Of a DNA stretch of 64,000 nt, positions 9,826-18,998 are shown piece by piece (position 1 is the first letter of the stretch; each line of letters begins with the position of its first letter). The stretch covers positions 1 to 64,000 of the forward strand of contig JAVKMO010000004.1 of NCBI GenBank assembly GCA_031539345.1, given 5' to 3'. Origin of the DNA: JAVKMO01 sp031539345. Lineage in GTDB: Bacteria; Bacteroidota; Bacteroidia; Chitinophagales; Chitinophagaceae. The notes under the pieces were generated by a model. The model worked only from the letters and a program-made list of their open reading frames with translations, did no database searches and was not told the origin of the DNA. The position numbers and the translations under genes are program-made.

Positions 9826-10213
9826 TCTATTCATTTTGTTGTTGTACGCTTGTTCTTGCACTTCAACTACAAAACATTTGCCTGCTGAAAGTAATATTGA
9901 TTGCTTGAAAAAATTTGTAGAAGCCTCGCTCAAAGGCAATAGGGAAGAAGCCTCTGCATATATGATACAAGACAGTTTAAACATTACTTTATTGAATGAT
10001 TGGCATAAAAAATATATTGAACTGCCGCAAGATGAACAGCGAAAATATGCTCAAGCAAATGTTATCGTCCTAAAAGATTCTACGCTGAACGACTCTACCG
10101 TTTTGTTTCATTACTATAATTCCTATAAAAAAAAACCTACACAAATAAAAGTGTGCTACACAGGTCTGATTTATTTAGTTGATATTAAACATACTTTTTA
10201 CGAAAATCAATAA
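9794..10213 (+). CDS. Small putative lipoprotein
   Basis: A 139-aa protein with a charged N-terminus (MTKKKKFLIN), a hydrophobic stretch and a lipobox-like ILLLYAC/CSC segment, so it is probably an inner- or outer-membrane lipoprotein. The mature part contains CLKKFVEASLKGNREEASAYM, typical of DUF4878-like proteins that fold like NTF2/lumazine-binding domains, but this is a weak match by eye. The start at 9794 gives a clean signal peptide; an upstream ATG at 9782 is possible. It overlaps phoH by 32 bp and precedes nusB by 11 bp, so all probably share a transcript. Confidence 0.6.
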   Translation: MTKKKKFLINSLFILLLYACSCTSTTKHLPAESNIDCLKKFVEASLKGNREEASAYMIQDSLNITLLNDWHKKYIELPQDEQRKYAQANVIVLKDSTLNDSTVLFHYYNSYKKKPTQIKVCYTGLIYLVDIKHTFYENQ

Positions 10214-10224
10214 GCATTTTTATT

Positions 10225-11178
10225 ATGTTCAAACGCCACGACATTAGAATTAAAGCAGTACAGGTAATTTATAGCAATGATATTTGTAACACAAAGCCTA
10301 ATGAAAAAGGCGTACCACAGGCTTTGAAATTATACCAAATTATATTGAATGAAGCCGAAGGATTGCGTTTTTTTTTAGTCGATATTATCTTACAAATTGT
10401 TGATGAAGTAAAGCGTGCCGCAGAAGCAGAAGCAAAAAAAATATTGGCACAAAATGTGCATCCCATCAAATCAAAAAACAAATTAGAACAGAACCCAGTA
10501 GTGTTAGTCTTGAGAACTATTTATGATTCTTACAGCTTGCAGACGAAACAAAAAAAAATAAAAATAGACGACCATGACCTGATACGCCAACTTTTTGCGA
10601 GCCTTATCAACACGCCTATTTATCAAGAATATACTACAGTAGAACAAGAGAATGACGAAATGAAAATTGCTGTTGTTGTTGCCATATTAAAAGAAGTCGT
10701 ACAACATAATGAGGTCGTAGAAAGTTTTATTGAAGACCATTTTATGAATGCAATGGAAGATGCGTCTTCAGCATTATTTAGCTTAGTTGAACAAATCAGA
10801 AATTATCCTAAGATTAAAATTGAAACTCTTGCTGATGTAGAAGAAAATATCGCCTTTGGAAGAGTGTTGATAGAAAGTTGTCTTGCAAAAACAGAATTTA
10901 TCGAAAAGGTAATTACAGAAAAAATACAGCATTGGGACAATGATAGAATCATCGTTTTAGATAAAGCAATTTTGAAATTAGCCGTATGTGAATTTTTATA
11001 TTTTGATGCCATACCGATTACTGTGAGTTTGAATGAATACATTGAAATATCTAAAGAATATAGTACGATAGAAAGCAAAAAATTTATCAACGGCGTTTTA
11101 GATACCTTGCAACAAAAACTCCGTAACGATGGAAAAATTGGAGCAGAAAAAAGAGCCAGCACAAACTTGTCTTTTTGA
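10225..11178 (+). CDS. nusB: Transcription antitermination protein NusB
   Basis: NusB binds boxA RNA with NusE (S10) and supports rRNA antitermination. The 317-aa length matches the long Bacteroidota version, in which a variable N-terminal half precedes the canonical helical domain. The conserved C-terminal region is visible: LDKAILKLAVCEFLYFD, PITVSLNEYIEISKEYS and KFINGVLDTL. The N-terminal RRHDIR-like start appears as KRHDIRIKAVQVIYS. It sits 11 bp after the lipoprotein gene. Its TGA stop is one base from the ATG chosen for the Kdo transferase, a translational-coupling arrangement. Confidence 0.88.
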   Translation: MFKRHDIRIKAVQVIYSNDICNTKPNEKGVPQALKLYQIILNEAEGLRFFLVDIILQIVDEVKRAAEAEAKKILAQNVHPIKSKNKLEQNPVVLVLRTIYDSYSLQTKQKKIKIDDHDLIRQLFASLINTPIYQEYTTVEQENDEMKIAVVVAILKEVVQHNEVVESFIEDHFMNAMEDASSALFSLVEQIRNYPKIKIETLADVEENIAFGRVLIESCLAKTEFIEKVITEKIQHWDNDRIIVLDKAILKLAVCEFLYFDAIPITVSLNEYIEISKEYSTIESKKFINGVLDTLQQKLRNDGKIGAEKRASTNLSF

Positions 11179-11179
11179 T

Positions 11180-12436
11180 ATGTTCCTTTTACGCTTCGTT
11201 TACAAATTGTTTATTCAACTCCTTTATGGAGCAATTTGGGTCGCTTCTTTTTTTTCTCCCAAAGCAAAACAATGGATACAAGGCAGAAAACTGTGTTGGA
11301 AAGATTTGGCAAACATTGATTTTAAAGAACAAAAAACAATTTGGTTTCACATTGCCTCACTCGGTGAATTTGAACAAGCCACTCCGTTATTACAACGGTT
11401 GCAAAAACAATATGCAGACCATTTTTTCTTAATCACTTTTTTTTCTCCTTCTGGGTATGAAAAAATTAAACACGCAAATGTTGTTGATAAGGTTCTGTAT
11501 TTGCCCTTGGATACAAAAAAAAATATGCGGCGATTTTTTTCTATCGTGCAACCAAAATTGTTGGTGATTGTAAAATATGAATATTGGTATTACTTGCTTG
11601 AAACGGCTTTTCAACAACAAATTCCTGTTGTGCTTGTGTCGGCAATATTTTTGGAACAACAAATATTTTTTAAATGGTATGGTGTATTGCATAGGCAAAT
11701 GCTTACTTTTTTTTCTGTCATTTTTGTTCAGAATAAAGCATCAGAACAGCTTTTGAAACAAACATTGTCGCTACAAAACCCTATTGTGGTGGCTGGAGAT
11801 ACGCGTTTTGAAAGAGTGATGCAACATTTTCAAAATCGACAACACAAAAATTTTGATTGGCTCGATCAATGGAAAGCAAATCATCAATTGATTGTTGTGG
11901 GCAGTAGTTGGCAACAAGACAGTAATTTATTTGCACAAATTCAACATCAACTTTTAGAGACTAAATTGCTCATTGTTCCTCATCAAATTGATGTTGATAC
12001 GATTCAACAATTACAACGAAAATTTCCGCATAGTGTTTTGTATTCGCAACTAAATAATCATGCCAATTTTGTATCGTGCCAAACGATTATCCTTGATGCA
12101 ATTGGGTTTTTATCGCATTTATATTTTTATGCTGATTTAGTTTACGTGGGAGGAGGCTTTAATCGGAGTGGTATTCATAATATTTTAGAACCTGCTGTTT
12201 TTGGAAAAGCAATTTTAATCGGACCTCGATTTTCAAAATTTCAAGAAGCCATTTCTTTGCAACAACTCGGCGGTGTCATCAGCATTAAAAATGCAGATGA
12301 GTTACTTGTTCAAATTTGCCATTTACAAATACACGAACAAGAGAAAAAAGATAGAGGATTACTCAACAAAAATTTTGTTGCCACACATACAGGTGCAAGC
12401 GACATTATCACGCAGCAGATAGGAAAATATTTGTAA
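11180..12436 (+). CDS. waaA: 3-deoxy-D-manno-octulosonic acid (Kdo) transferase
   Basis: Transfers Kdo to lipid A precursors at the inner membrane (GT30 family). Visible features are an N-terminal membrane anchor (FVYKLFIQLLYGAIWVASF), the IASLGEFEQATPL motif with the catalytic Glu, and the C-terminal GT-B segment YVGGGFNRSGIHNILEPAVFGK, which binds the sugar nucleotide. With the ATG at 11180 the protein is 418 aa, the normal family length. An ATG at 11129 would add 17 charged residues and overlap nusB. The gene is last in the plus-strand cluster. Confidence 0.92.
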   Translation: MFLLRFVYKLFIQLLYGAIWVASFFSPKAKQWIQGRKLCWKDLANIDFKEQKTIWFHIASLGEFEQATPLLQRLQKQYADHFFLITFFSPSGYEKIKHANVVDKVLYLPLDTKKNMRRFFSIVQPKLLVIVKYEYWYYLLETAFQQQIPVVLVSAIFLEQQIFFKWYGVLHRQMLTFFSVIFVQNKASEQLLKQTLSLQNPIVVAGDTRFERVMQHFQNRQHKNFDWLDQWKANHQLIVVGSSWQQDSNLFAQIQHQLLETKLLIVPHQIDVDTIQQLQRKFPHSVLYSQLNNHANFVSCQTIILDAIGFLSHLYFYADLVYVGGGFNRSGIHNILEPAVFGKAILIGPRFSKFQEAISLQQLGGVISIKNADELLVQICHLQIHEQEKKDRGLLNKNFVATHTGASDIITQQIGKYL

Positions 12437-12541
12437 TTCAACGCATTTCACCCTAACACTTCGTTTAGGCATCCCTAAAAATAATTAATAGTGTAGAGAC
12501 CTTTTACCTCTAACTTTTTTTAGACCATTAAAAACTAAATG

Positions 12542-12563
12542 GTTCAGAAGTAATGATCTGAAC
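12542..12563 (-). terminator. Possible terminator hairpin
   Basis: The seven-base arms GTTCAGA and TCTGAAC are separated by eight bases. On the minus strand it lies downstream of the dicarboxylate symporter gene and is followed by a T-rich but interrupted tract, so it is a weak candidate. No better terminator is visible in 12437-12598. Confidence 0.35.
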
Positions 12564-12598
12564 TTATTGCCACATGATTGCAAAACGATGCATAGTTG

Positions 12599-13831
12599 TT
12601 AATCAACTGACTTAAAAGCAAGGTCCATTTTTTGTCTGTCAAAATCTTTTTCGTTACAGGCAATGACAATAGTTGCTACGCCGTTGCCAATAAAATTTGT
12701 GATGGAGCGAGCTTCAGACATAAATCGATCGACACCAAGTAAAAGTGTAAGCCCTTCAACAGGAATTTTTCCTAATGCTGTAAGCGTTGAAGCCAATACA
12801 ATAAAACCGCTTCCCGTAACGCCAGCCGCACCTTTTGAGGTTACCATTAAAATGCCAATAATGGTCAGCATTTCTGTGCCTGTAAGGTGTATGTTATATA
12901 CTTGACTCAAAAAAATTACTGCCATTGAAAGATAAATTGTTGTGCCATCTAAATTAAAAGAATACCCCGCAGGGACAACCAAACCAACAATAGGTTTTGA
13001 ACAACCAACGGTTTCTAATTTTGTCATTAAAGAAGGCAATGCGGACTCTGAAGAAGACGTTCCCAATACAATAAGGAGTTCTTCTTTGATATATTTTAGA
13101 AATTTCCAAATGCTGATTTTGTAATATTTAAGGATTGAACCCAAAATCAAAAAAACAAAAATTCCCATTGTGATATAAACCGTTATCATCAGTTTGGCTA
13201 AGGGCACAAGGCTTTGTAAACCATATTTGCCAATTGTAAAACACATGCCGCCAAAAGCACCAATTGGAGCCGCATACATGACTATTTTTAATCCTTTGAA
13301 AATATATTTTGATAGCATATTTAAAGGTGCAATGACGCGTTCTTTTTGCGACCATTTGCTGATGATCATGCCAAGAAAAATGGCGACGATTAAAACTTGT
13401 ATGGTGATATTGTCTTTGAAAAATTTGAGCCAGCTAAATGTGTGTGCTTGAGTTGTATATTCTACAATTTTAGAAGTGTCGCCAACAGCAACAGCAACCC
13501 CTTTTCCGGGTTGAATGATATAAGCAATTACAATGCCAATGATTAACGCAAAAGTGGTTACAATTTCAAAATATAAAAGGGCTTTTCCACCCACTTTCCC
13601 TACGCGTTTAAGGTCGCTCATTTGGCTAATGCCTAAGGTTATGGTTAAGAAAATAATGGGGTTAATAAACACTTTAATCACGTTAATAAAATACGTTCCT
13701 AAAGGCTTCATTTGTATTGCAAGGGCGGGGTTGAAATGACCCAATAGTATGCCGATTGCAATGCTGGTCAACACCCAAAAAGTTAAATTTTGGTACATTT
13801 TTTTATTCTTGGTAGATGTTTTTTCTTGCAT
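12599..13831 (-). CDS. Dicarboxylate/amino-acid:cation symporter (DAACS family)
   Basis: A 410-aa inner-membrane protein of the DctA/GltP family, which imports C4-dicarboxylates or acidic amino acids with H+ or Na+. Seen: repeated hydrophobic helices, the serine-rich loop GTSSSESALPSLMTKLE, the NLDGTTIYLSMA segment, and SKGAAGVTGSGFIVLASTL, which shapes the re-entrant hairpin and substrate site. Family signatures favour dicarboxylates, but specificity cannot be read with certainty. It is the last of three co-directional transporter genes, starting 11 bp after the AEC gene stop. Confidence 0.88.
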   Translation of the reverse strand: MQEKTSTKNKKMYQNLTFWVLTSIAIGILLGHFNPALAIQMKPLGTYFINVIKVFINPIIFLTITLGISQMSDLKRVGKVGGKALLYFEIVTTFALIIGIVIAYIIQPGKGVAVAVGDTSKIVEYTTQAHTFSWLKFFKDNITIQVLIVAIFLGMIISKWSQKERVIAPLNMLSKYIFKGLKIVMYAAPIGAFGGMCFTIGKYGLQSLVPLAKLMITVYITMGIFVFLILGSILKYYKISIWKFLKYIKEELLIVLGTSSSESALPSLMTKLETVGCSKPIVGLVVPAGYSFNLDGTTIYLSMAVIFLSQVYNIHLTGTEMLTIIGILMVTSKGAAGVTGSGFIVLASTLTALGKIPVEGLTLLLGVDRFMSEARSITNFIGNGVATIVIACNEKDFDRQKMDLAFKSVD

Positions 13832-13842
13832 AAAAAATCAGT

Positions 13843-14748
13843 TTAAAAAACGAGGAAATACAAAGTGTAAATAATAAATAAAGAAATGGGTATCGTAAAG
13901 CCAACCATTTTGTTCGCTAGTTCGGGCATTAAATTATAGCGATTAGCAATAATTGCTGTTGTGTTCATCGAGCCGATTGCTGCACTCAAAATGCTGATAT
14001 TTGCAATCATGTCATTTTGGTGTAAGATGCACCTAAACAGAATAAAAATAAGGAGTGGAGAGATGAAAAGTTTAAACAAAAATCCCCATGCTAATTGGGT
14101 ACAATCTGTTTTTGTTAAATAGAAACGAATTTGTAAACCAACAGTGAGGAGTGCGATAGGTTGAAACGCTTGACTTAATTGTTCAAAAGAATAAATACAA
14201 ATTCTTGGAAGCGGATAATGACTAACATTTGCCACCAAAGCAATAATAAAAGCAATGGTTGGGGGAAAGGTGAAAACTTGTTTTAGAATGGTACTGATTT
14301 TGGGGTTTTGAGAAGTGTAATAAGTTGCAGTAGCAACGCCAAGTGTTGAAGAACAAAGTACCGTTCCAGCTTGACTCATGATGATGCCAACAGTCAATCC
14401 TTCTCTACCATATAAGGCTTCAAATAAAGGAAAGCCGACGAAGGAGACGCTACTAATTCCAGATGTAAGAATCAGCACACCTTTGTGTTGTTTATTGAGT
14501 GGATAGAAATAATCAACGAGATTGAAAAATAAAATCGAACAGATGTAAAGCAACCATGGTGCTAAAATGATTTTGCCTATTGTAGGTGTAATTTTAATCT
14601 CGTCAAAATGAAATAGAATAACACTTGGAATAAAAATGTACGTTAATAAAACGCCCAAGTATTTGGGGAGTTCTTGCGGAATGCCTTTCTTGTTTTGTAG
14701 GGCAATGCCAATACATAAACAGACGATAACAAAAAAAGGTCCAAACAT
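13843..14748 (-). CDS. AEC-family transporter (auxin efflux carrier type)
   Basis: A 301-aa protein with about ten hydrophobic segments. It is related to bacterial AEC carriers such as malate permeases and MdcF-type malonate carriers. Signs are the short N-terminal helix FGPFFVIVCLCIGIAL, SGISSVSFVGFPLFEALYG and the C-terminal IANISILSAAIGSMNTTAIIANRY. The ATG at 14748 is two bases after the stop of the upstream MFS gene. An ATG at 14838 would add 30 residues translated from inside that gene and is unlikely. Operon context with two other carboxylate-type carriers suggests an organic acid as substrate. Confidence 0.82.
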   Translation of the reverse strand: MFGPFFVIVCLCIGIALQNKKGIPQELPKYLGVLLTYIFIPSVILFHFDEIKITPTIGKIILAPWLLYICSILFFNLVDYFYPLNKQHKGVLILTSGISSVSFVGFPLFEALYGREGLTVGIIMSQAGTVLCSSTLGVATATYYTSQNPKISTILKQVFTFPPTIAFIIALVANVSHYPLPRICIYSFEQLSQAFQPIALLTVGLQIRFYLTKTDCTQLAWGFLFKLFISPLLIFILFRCILHQNDMIANISILSAAIGSMNTTAIIANRYNLMPELANKMVGFTIPISLFIIYTLYFLVF

Positions 14749-14750
14749 GA

Positions 14751-16019
14751 TTAAGGTTGAATTAAAGAAGTACGTTTTGTGTCTTTCATAAAAGCATAAA
14801 TGATTAAAGATATAAATATACAAATCGTAACATACCAATAATAAGCACTTTCAACACCACTATTTTTACAATATAAAGCAATGTATTCAGCAGAACCTCC
14901 AAAGATTGCAACAGCAATAGAATAGGATAGTCCCACACCTAAAGCTCTAATTTCTGTAGGAAATAATTCTGCTTTCACAATCGCATTGACAGACGTATAT
15001 CCGCTAACAATGATGAGTGCTAATAAAATCAAAATGAATGCTTCATGACTGGTATGTATTTGCGAAATGCTTGACATTAAAGGCACGGTAAACAGTGTTC
15101 CTAAAATACCAAAGCTGAGCAATAAAGGTTTGCGACCAATTTTGTCGGATAACCACCCTAATAGAGGTTGAAGAAAAGTGAAAAATAACAGTGTCCCAAA
15201 CGTGATTTTAGTTGCTTCAATTTTTGAGAGGTGTACGGTATTGACTAAAAATTTTTGCATATACGTGCTATACGTATAAAAAGCAACTGTGCCACCTAAG
15301 GTTAAACCCATGACAATTAAAATAGCTTTAGGGTGTTGTAATAAAAGGCGAAGGTTACTGTCCTTTTTTTTGTTGATTGCGTTGGCTTTAAAAGAATCTG
15401 TTTCTTGCATGTGAGTTCTTAAATAAAGGGCGACAAAAGATAATGCTGCTCCAATAAAAAATGGAATTCTCCATCCCCATGCGTGCATATCAGCATCGCT
15501 TAATAAACCTTGTAATAGAAGTTGAATGCTTAATGCAATAAGCTGTCCGCCGATGAGCGTTACATATTGAAAAGATGAAAAAAAACCTCTTGTATTTGGC
15601 GTTGCCATTTCGCTTAAATAGGTTGCAGCGGTGCCATATTCACCGCCTACGCTCAAGCCTTGTAAAAGGCGTGCAAGGAGTAATAAAATGGGTGCAAGTA
15701 TGCCAATAGAATTAAAACTTGGACAAAGTGCAATGAGCAATGAACCGAACGACATGAGTAAAACGGATATCGTCATCGCTATTTTTCTGCCTTTGTTGTC
15801 GGCTAAATTTCCAAATAACCAACCACCTATTGGACGCATAAAAAAACCGACGGCAAAGATTCCTGCTGTATTTAACAGTTGCGCGGTTGGGCTTGAATGA
15901 GGAAAAAATGAAGACGAAAAATAAATTGAAAATGCCGAATAAACATACCAATCATACCATTCTACTAAGTTGCCAATAGACCCACTTACAATGGCTTTAA
16001 TTTGAGTTTTTTGTATCAT
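14751..16019 (-). CDS. MFS transporter, metabolite:H+ symporter family (KgtP/ShiA-like)
   Basis: A 422-aa twelve-helix major facilitator. It has the signatures of the sugar/metabolite:H+ symporter group: GNLVEWYDWYVYS at the start, FMRPIGGWLFGNLADNKGRK (loop 2-3 motif), LLARLLQGLSVGGEYGTAATYLSEMA, and a second loop motif LSDKIGRKPLL. Relatives carry alpha-ketoglutarate, shikimate, citrate or osmolytes, so an organic acid is the best guess. It is the first gene of the three-transporter operon, with its promoter likely in the 130 bp between it and the receptor gene terminator. Confidence 0.88.
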   Translation of the reverse strand: MIQKTQIKAIVSGSIGNLVEWYDWYVYSAFSIYFSSSFFPHSSPTAQLLNTAGIFAVGFFMRPIGGWLFGNLADNKGRKIAMTISVLLMSFGSLLIALCPSFNSIGILAPILLLLARLLQGLSVGGEYGTAATYLSEMATPNTRGFFSSFQYVTLIGGQLIALSIQLLLQGLLSDADMHAWGWRIPFFIGAALSFVALYLRTHMQETDSFKANAINKKKDSNLRLLLQHPKAILIVMGLTLGGTVAFYTYSTYMQKFLVNTVHLSKIEATKITFGTLLFFTFLQPLLGWLSDKIGRKPLLLSFGILGTLFTVPLMSSISQIHTSHEAFILILLALIIVSGYTSVNAIVKAELFPTEIRALGVGLSYSIAVAIFGGSAEYIALYCKNSGVESAYYWYVTICIFISLIIYAFMKDTKRTSLIQP

Positions 16020-16094
16020 GTTTTGATTTTTTAGTACATCAATAGTCGTCTGTTTTTTTTGATGTTTCCTTGTTCAAATGAAAAATAAAAAAAA

Positions 16095-16126
16095 ACTACT
16101 TCTATCATATTGCATATAGAAGTAGT
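16095..16126 (-). terminator. Rho-independent terminator of receptor gene
   Basis: A perfect 11-bp inverted repeat (arms 16095-16105 and 16116-16126). On the minus strand it is followed by nine T residues. It lies 26 bp after the stop of the TonB-dependent receptor gene. Confidence 0.85.
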
Positions 16127-16151
16127 TGATAGACTTATTTATTTTGTAGCA

Positions 16152-18977
16152 TTAAAATCTGAGGTTAAGCGATGTGAAATAAGTCGCTCCGTTAAAACCA
16201 ATTTGCAAAACGTTTCTGCTATATGGCGTTTGTCCGTTAAAATAATTGCCCCTTGTTGGATCATTTTTATCAGGATAAGTATTGAATAGATTAAGAGCAC
16301 CCATACTGATGGTTAAGCCTTTTAACAAGTTGATATTGTAAGAAAGCGTTAAATCAGAAATCGTTTTTGCACCCATGGTTTGATTTACCCATAAACTGCC
16401 CGATTGCGACTGTGTTTTTCCATTAACAGTAAACAATCTACCCCATGTGGTAACTTCTCCAAAATAAGTTTCGCGAAATAAAACATTGAAATTTTTGTAT
16501 TGAAAACCAATAGAAAAAACAAATTTATTTTGTGGTTGGCTCGTTTCAATTACTGCTCTTGAAGGCGTATCGATAATGGCGTATTGATTATATACTTTTG
16601 ATGCTCCGTTCAATTTGTAGAATGAATCTGGTGTATTTCTTACTTTTTCAATTGTTGTTTGATTAAAAGCGTAAGCGGCAGAAACTGTCATTGTGCTGTT
16701 GGCACCGAGTTTCCATTTTTGTGTTGCAACTAAATCTAAGCCAATTGTTCTTGTGTCTAATAAATTCGTGAAAAAAGCGATTTGTGTTTTTCCACTTGCT
16801 GAATAGAGTCGATTGAGGCTTGGATAAAGGGACAATTCTAAATTTTCAGAAAGTGATATTTTGTCAAATACATCAATAATATATCCATCTGCTGTAAAAG
16901 TAAAACCAGAATTTGATTTTGCTGTCATACCAAGGCTATAGTTCCAAGAGTTTTCTGCTTTTAAAGCGTCAATGCCTAATACTTTTAAATTTGGATCTGA
17001 TGTACTAAGTTGTTTGGTTTGTACAATTTTACCACTTTGTACAGTAGAAGTTGTGCCTTGATTATAAATTTGTTGCAGAGACGGTGCTCTAAAGCCTTTG
17101 TTGATAGAACCCCTTAATGCAAAGTTTTCACCCAGTTTTAGTCGTGTTGCAAACTTGCCAGAAACATTTGTTCCAAAGTCAGAATAATTTTCAAAACGAA
17201 GAGCCGTAGTTATTAATAAAGCATTTGTGATGTCGCTTTCAATATCAACGTATGCACCAATATTTGTTCTTTTTTCATTTGGTTGTTCATCACTTGCAGT
17301 GCCGGGTCTGCCATTTGAACCAGGTGCTTTTATAGGAACTACGCCAGCAATCCCAAGCGGTCCAATTTTGTAAGAATCTGGGTCGCCTGCAACTTGTTGA
17401 TAAAAATCAACTCTGTATTGTGTCCCTACAGCAATGTTGAGTGTTTTTACACCAATATTTTCAAAATGTTTAGATAAATCGAAATCTGTTGTGCTTTGAG
17501 CAAAAGAAAATTGTCCGGCATAAAAATCTGTTGGCGACGCAGCACCCAGCGACGCATTTGCTGTGTTGTTTGCCCATATATCTAAAGAGCTATAACCATA
17601 AACTGAACTGAGGTCATAATTCCAGCCAGATTTTGTTTCTCTTTTAATGCCGCCTGCAATTGAATAATTGGTTGTTTGTCCGGGTAATTTCGGGGTATAT
17701 CCATGCTTGTAAAGAAAAGTGTCAGAGTTGCCATCTGTTGGTACAGCATTTCTAAAAAAACCTCCTGCTCTTGTATATTTATAGGCATATCCACCAAATG
17801 CATAAACAGACCATTCATTGTTAATGGGGTAACCTGCGTTAAAAAAACCTTGCCCCATTTCGTTTGCATTAGAACCATAAACGCCAACTTTTGCTGCCCA
17901 AGGCCAAAAGCCTTTTTGTTGTCGCAACGCATCATCAGTGGCTACAGTCGTGCTATAAATTCTGCCTACAAAAGTATCTTGTCTGTTTGTTCCTTCTACC
18001 AATTGTCCTTGCAATGAAATATTTAAAAAGCTTTTTGGTTTTCCAAGTGAAAAACCATAGTTGACAGCTCCCATTATATTTTTGCCATCTCCTTCTTTTG
18101 TGATGCCTGTTTGAACCATTGCAGAGCCTGCGTTGGTTTGTTTTTTGAGATTCAAATTGACAATGCCAGCAATTGCGTCAGAGCCATATTGTGCGGCTGC
18201 CCCATCGCGCAAAATTTCTAATTGTTCAATTGCAATAGATGGAATAGCATTCATGTCAGATACAACGCTTCCTCTGCCAGGCACAACGTTGAGGTTTAAT
18301 GCAGCAAACGTATGTCGTCTTTTTCCATTCACTAAAAGCAAAACTTGGTCTGGCGACATACCACGCAATGTTGCAGGATCAGCATAACTTGCTGTGCCGT
18401 TGATGCTTTGTTTTACCGAATTAAAAGAAGGAACGCTGTATTGTGCTTGCTGACCAATGTCTAATTGACCAGTCGCTGCCAAGTCTTTCGCACTAATCAC
18501 ATCTACTGGCACAGGTCTTGACACATCTGTTCTTGGTTTACCACGTGAGCCAATTAAACTGACGCTTTCTAATTCTTGTGATTCTAAAGGTACTGTTTGA
18601 ACACTTCCTTCATTCACTGTATTTTTTACTTCAGCAGTCAAATTAACGAGTAACGTGTTTTTAGAATTATTTTTAACCTCTACGTTATCTACTTTTTTTA
18701 CTTCAAAGCCGTCTTTGAGTATCGTTAAATTGTAATTACTGCCTTCGGCAATATTCTTAATTTCAAAACTGCCATCGGCATTAGACAGAATTTCGTGCTT
18801 GACGTTATTATCGACATTTGTTAAAATAATTTTTGCGTCAGCAATATTTTTTTCTTTTGATTGGACGATGCCTTTAAATTCTGACAAGGCATTCTGCTCT
18901 TGTGCAAATGCCGATGGAATAAACCCAACAGCGAAAAAAGCAAGAATGATTTTTTGTTTGAGCGTTTTTAATTTCAT
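16152..18977 (-). CDS. TonB-dependent outer-membrane receptor with carboxypeptidase-regulatory-like domain
   Basis: A 941-aa receptor for energised uptake. Order of parts: signal peptide (ends PSAFAQ, residue 25), a carboxypeptidase-regulatory-like beta-sandwich (about 32-115, FKGIVQSKEKNIADAKIIL), a linker, a plug domain (about 140-275, with ATLRGMSPDQVLLLVNGKRRHT and LEILRDGAAAQYGSDAIAG), then a barrel ending in an aromatic strand (TYFTSLNLRF). It lacks the STN domain that FecA-type signalling receptors use to contact FecR, although it lies 21 bp downstream of a fecR gene. It resembles the receptor at 37388-40177 strongly in the plug. The substrate is unknown. Confidence 0.9.
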   Translation of the reverse strand: MKLKTLKQKIILAFFAVGFIPSAFAQEQNALSEFKGIVQSKEKNIADAKIILTNVDNNVKHEILSNADGSFEIKNIAEGSNYNLTILKDGFEVKKVDNVEVKNNSKNTLLVNLTAEVKNTVNEGSVQTVPLESQELESVSLIGSRGKPRTDVSRPVPVDVISAKDLAATGQLDIGQQAQYSVPSFNSVKQSINGTASYADPATLRGMSPDQVLLLVNGKRRHTFAALNLNVVPGRGSVVSDMNAIPSIAIEQLEILRDGAAAQYGSDAIAGIVNLNLKKQTNAGSAMVQTGITKEGDGKNIMGAVNYGFSLGKPKSFLNISLQGQLVEGTNRQDTFVGRIYSTTVATDDALRQQKGFWPWAAKVGVYGSNANEMGQGFFNAGYPINNEWSVYAFGGYAYKYTRAGGFFRNAVPTDGNSDTFLYKHGYTPKLPGQTTNYSIAGGIKRETKSGWNYDLSSVYGYSSLDIWANNTANASLGAASPTDFYAGQFSFAQSTTDFDLSKHFENIGVKTLNIAVGTQYRVDFYQQVAGDPDSYKIGPLGIAGVVPIKAPGSNGRPGTASDEQPNEKRTNIGAYVDIESDITNALLITTALRFENYSDFGTNVSGKFATRLKLGENFALRGSINKGFRAPSLQQIYNQGTTSTVQSGKIVQTKQLSTSDPNLKVLGIDALKAENSWNYSLGMTAKSNSGFTFTADGYIIDVFDKISLSENLELSLYPSLNRLYSASGKTQIAFFTNLLDTRTIGLDLVATQKWKLGANSTMTVSAAYAFNQTTIEKVRNTPDSFYKLNGASKVYNQYAIIDTPSRAVIETSQPQNKFVFSIGFQYKNFNVLFRETYFGEVTTWGRLFTVNGKTQSQSGSLWVNQTMGAKTISDLTLSYNINLLKGLTISMGALNLFNTYPDKNDPTRGNYFNGQTPYSRNVLQIGFNGATYFTSLNLRF

Positions 18978-18998
18978 AGTTGTAATTTTTAAGGTTAA

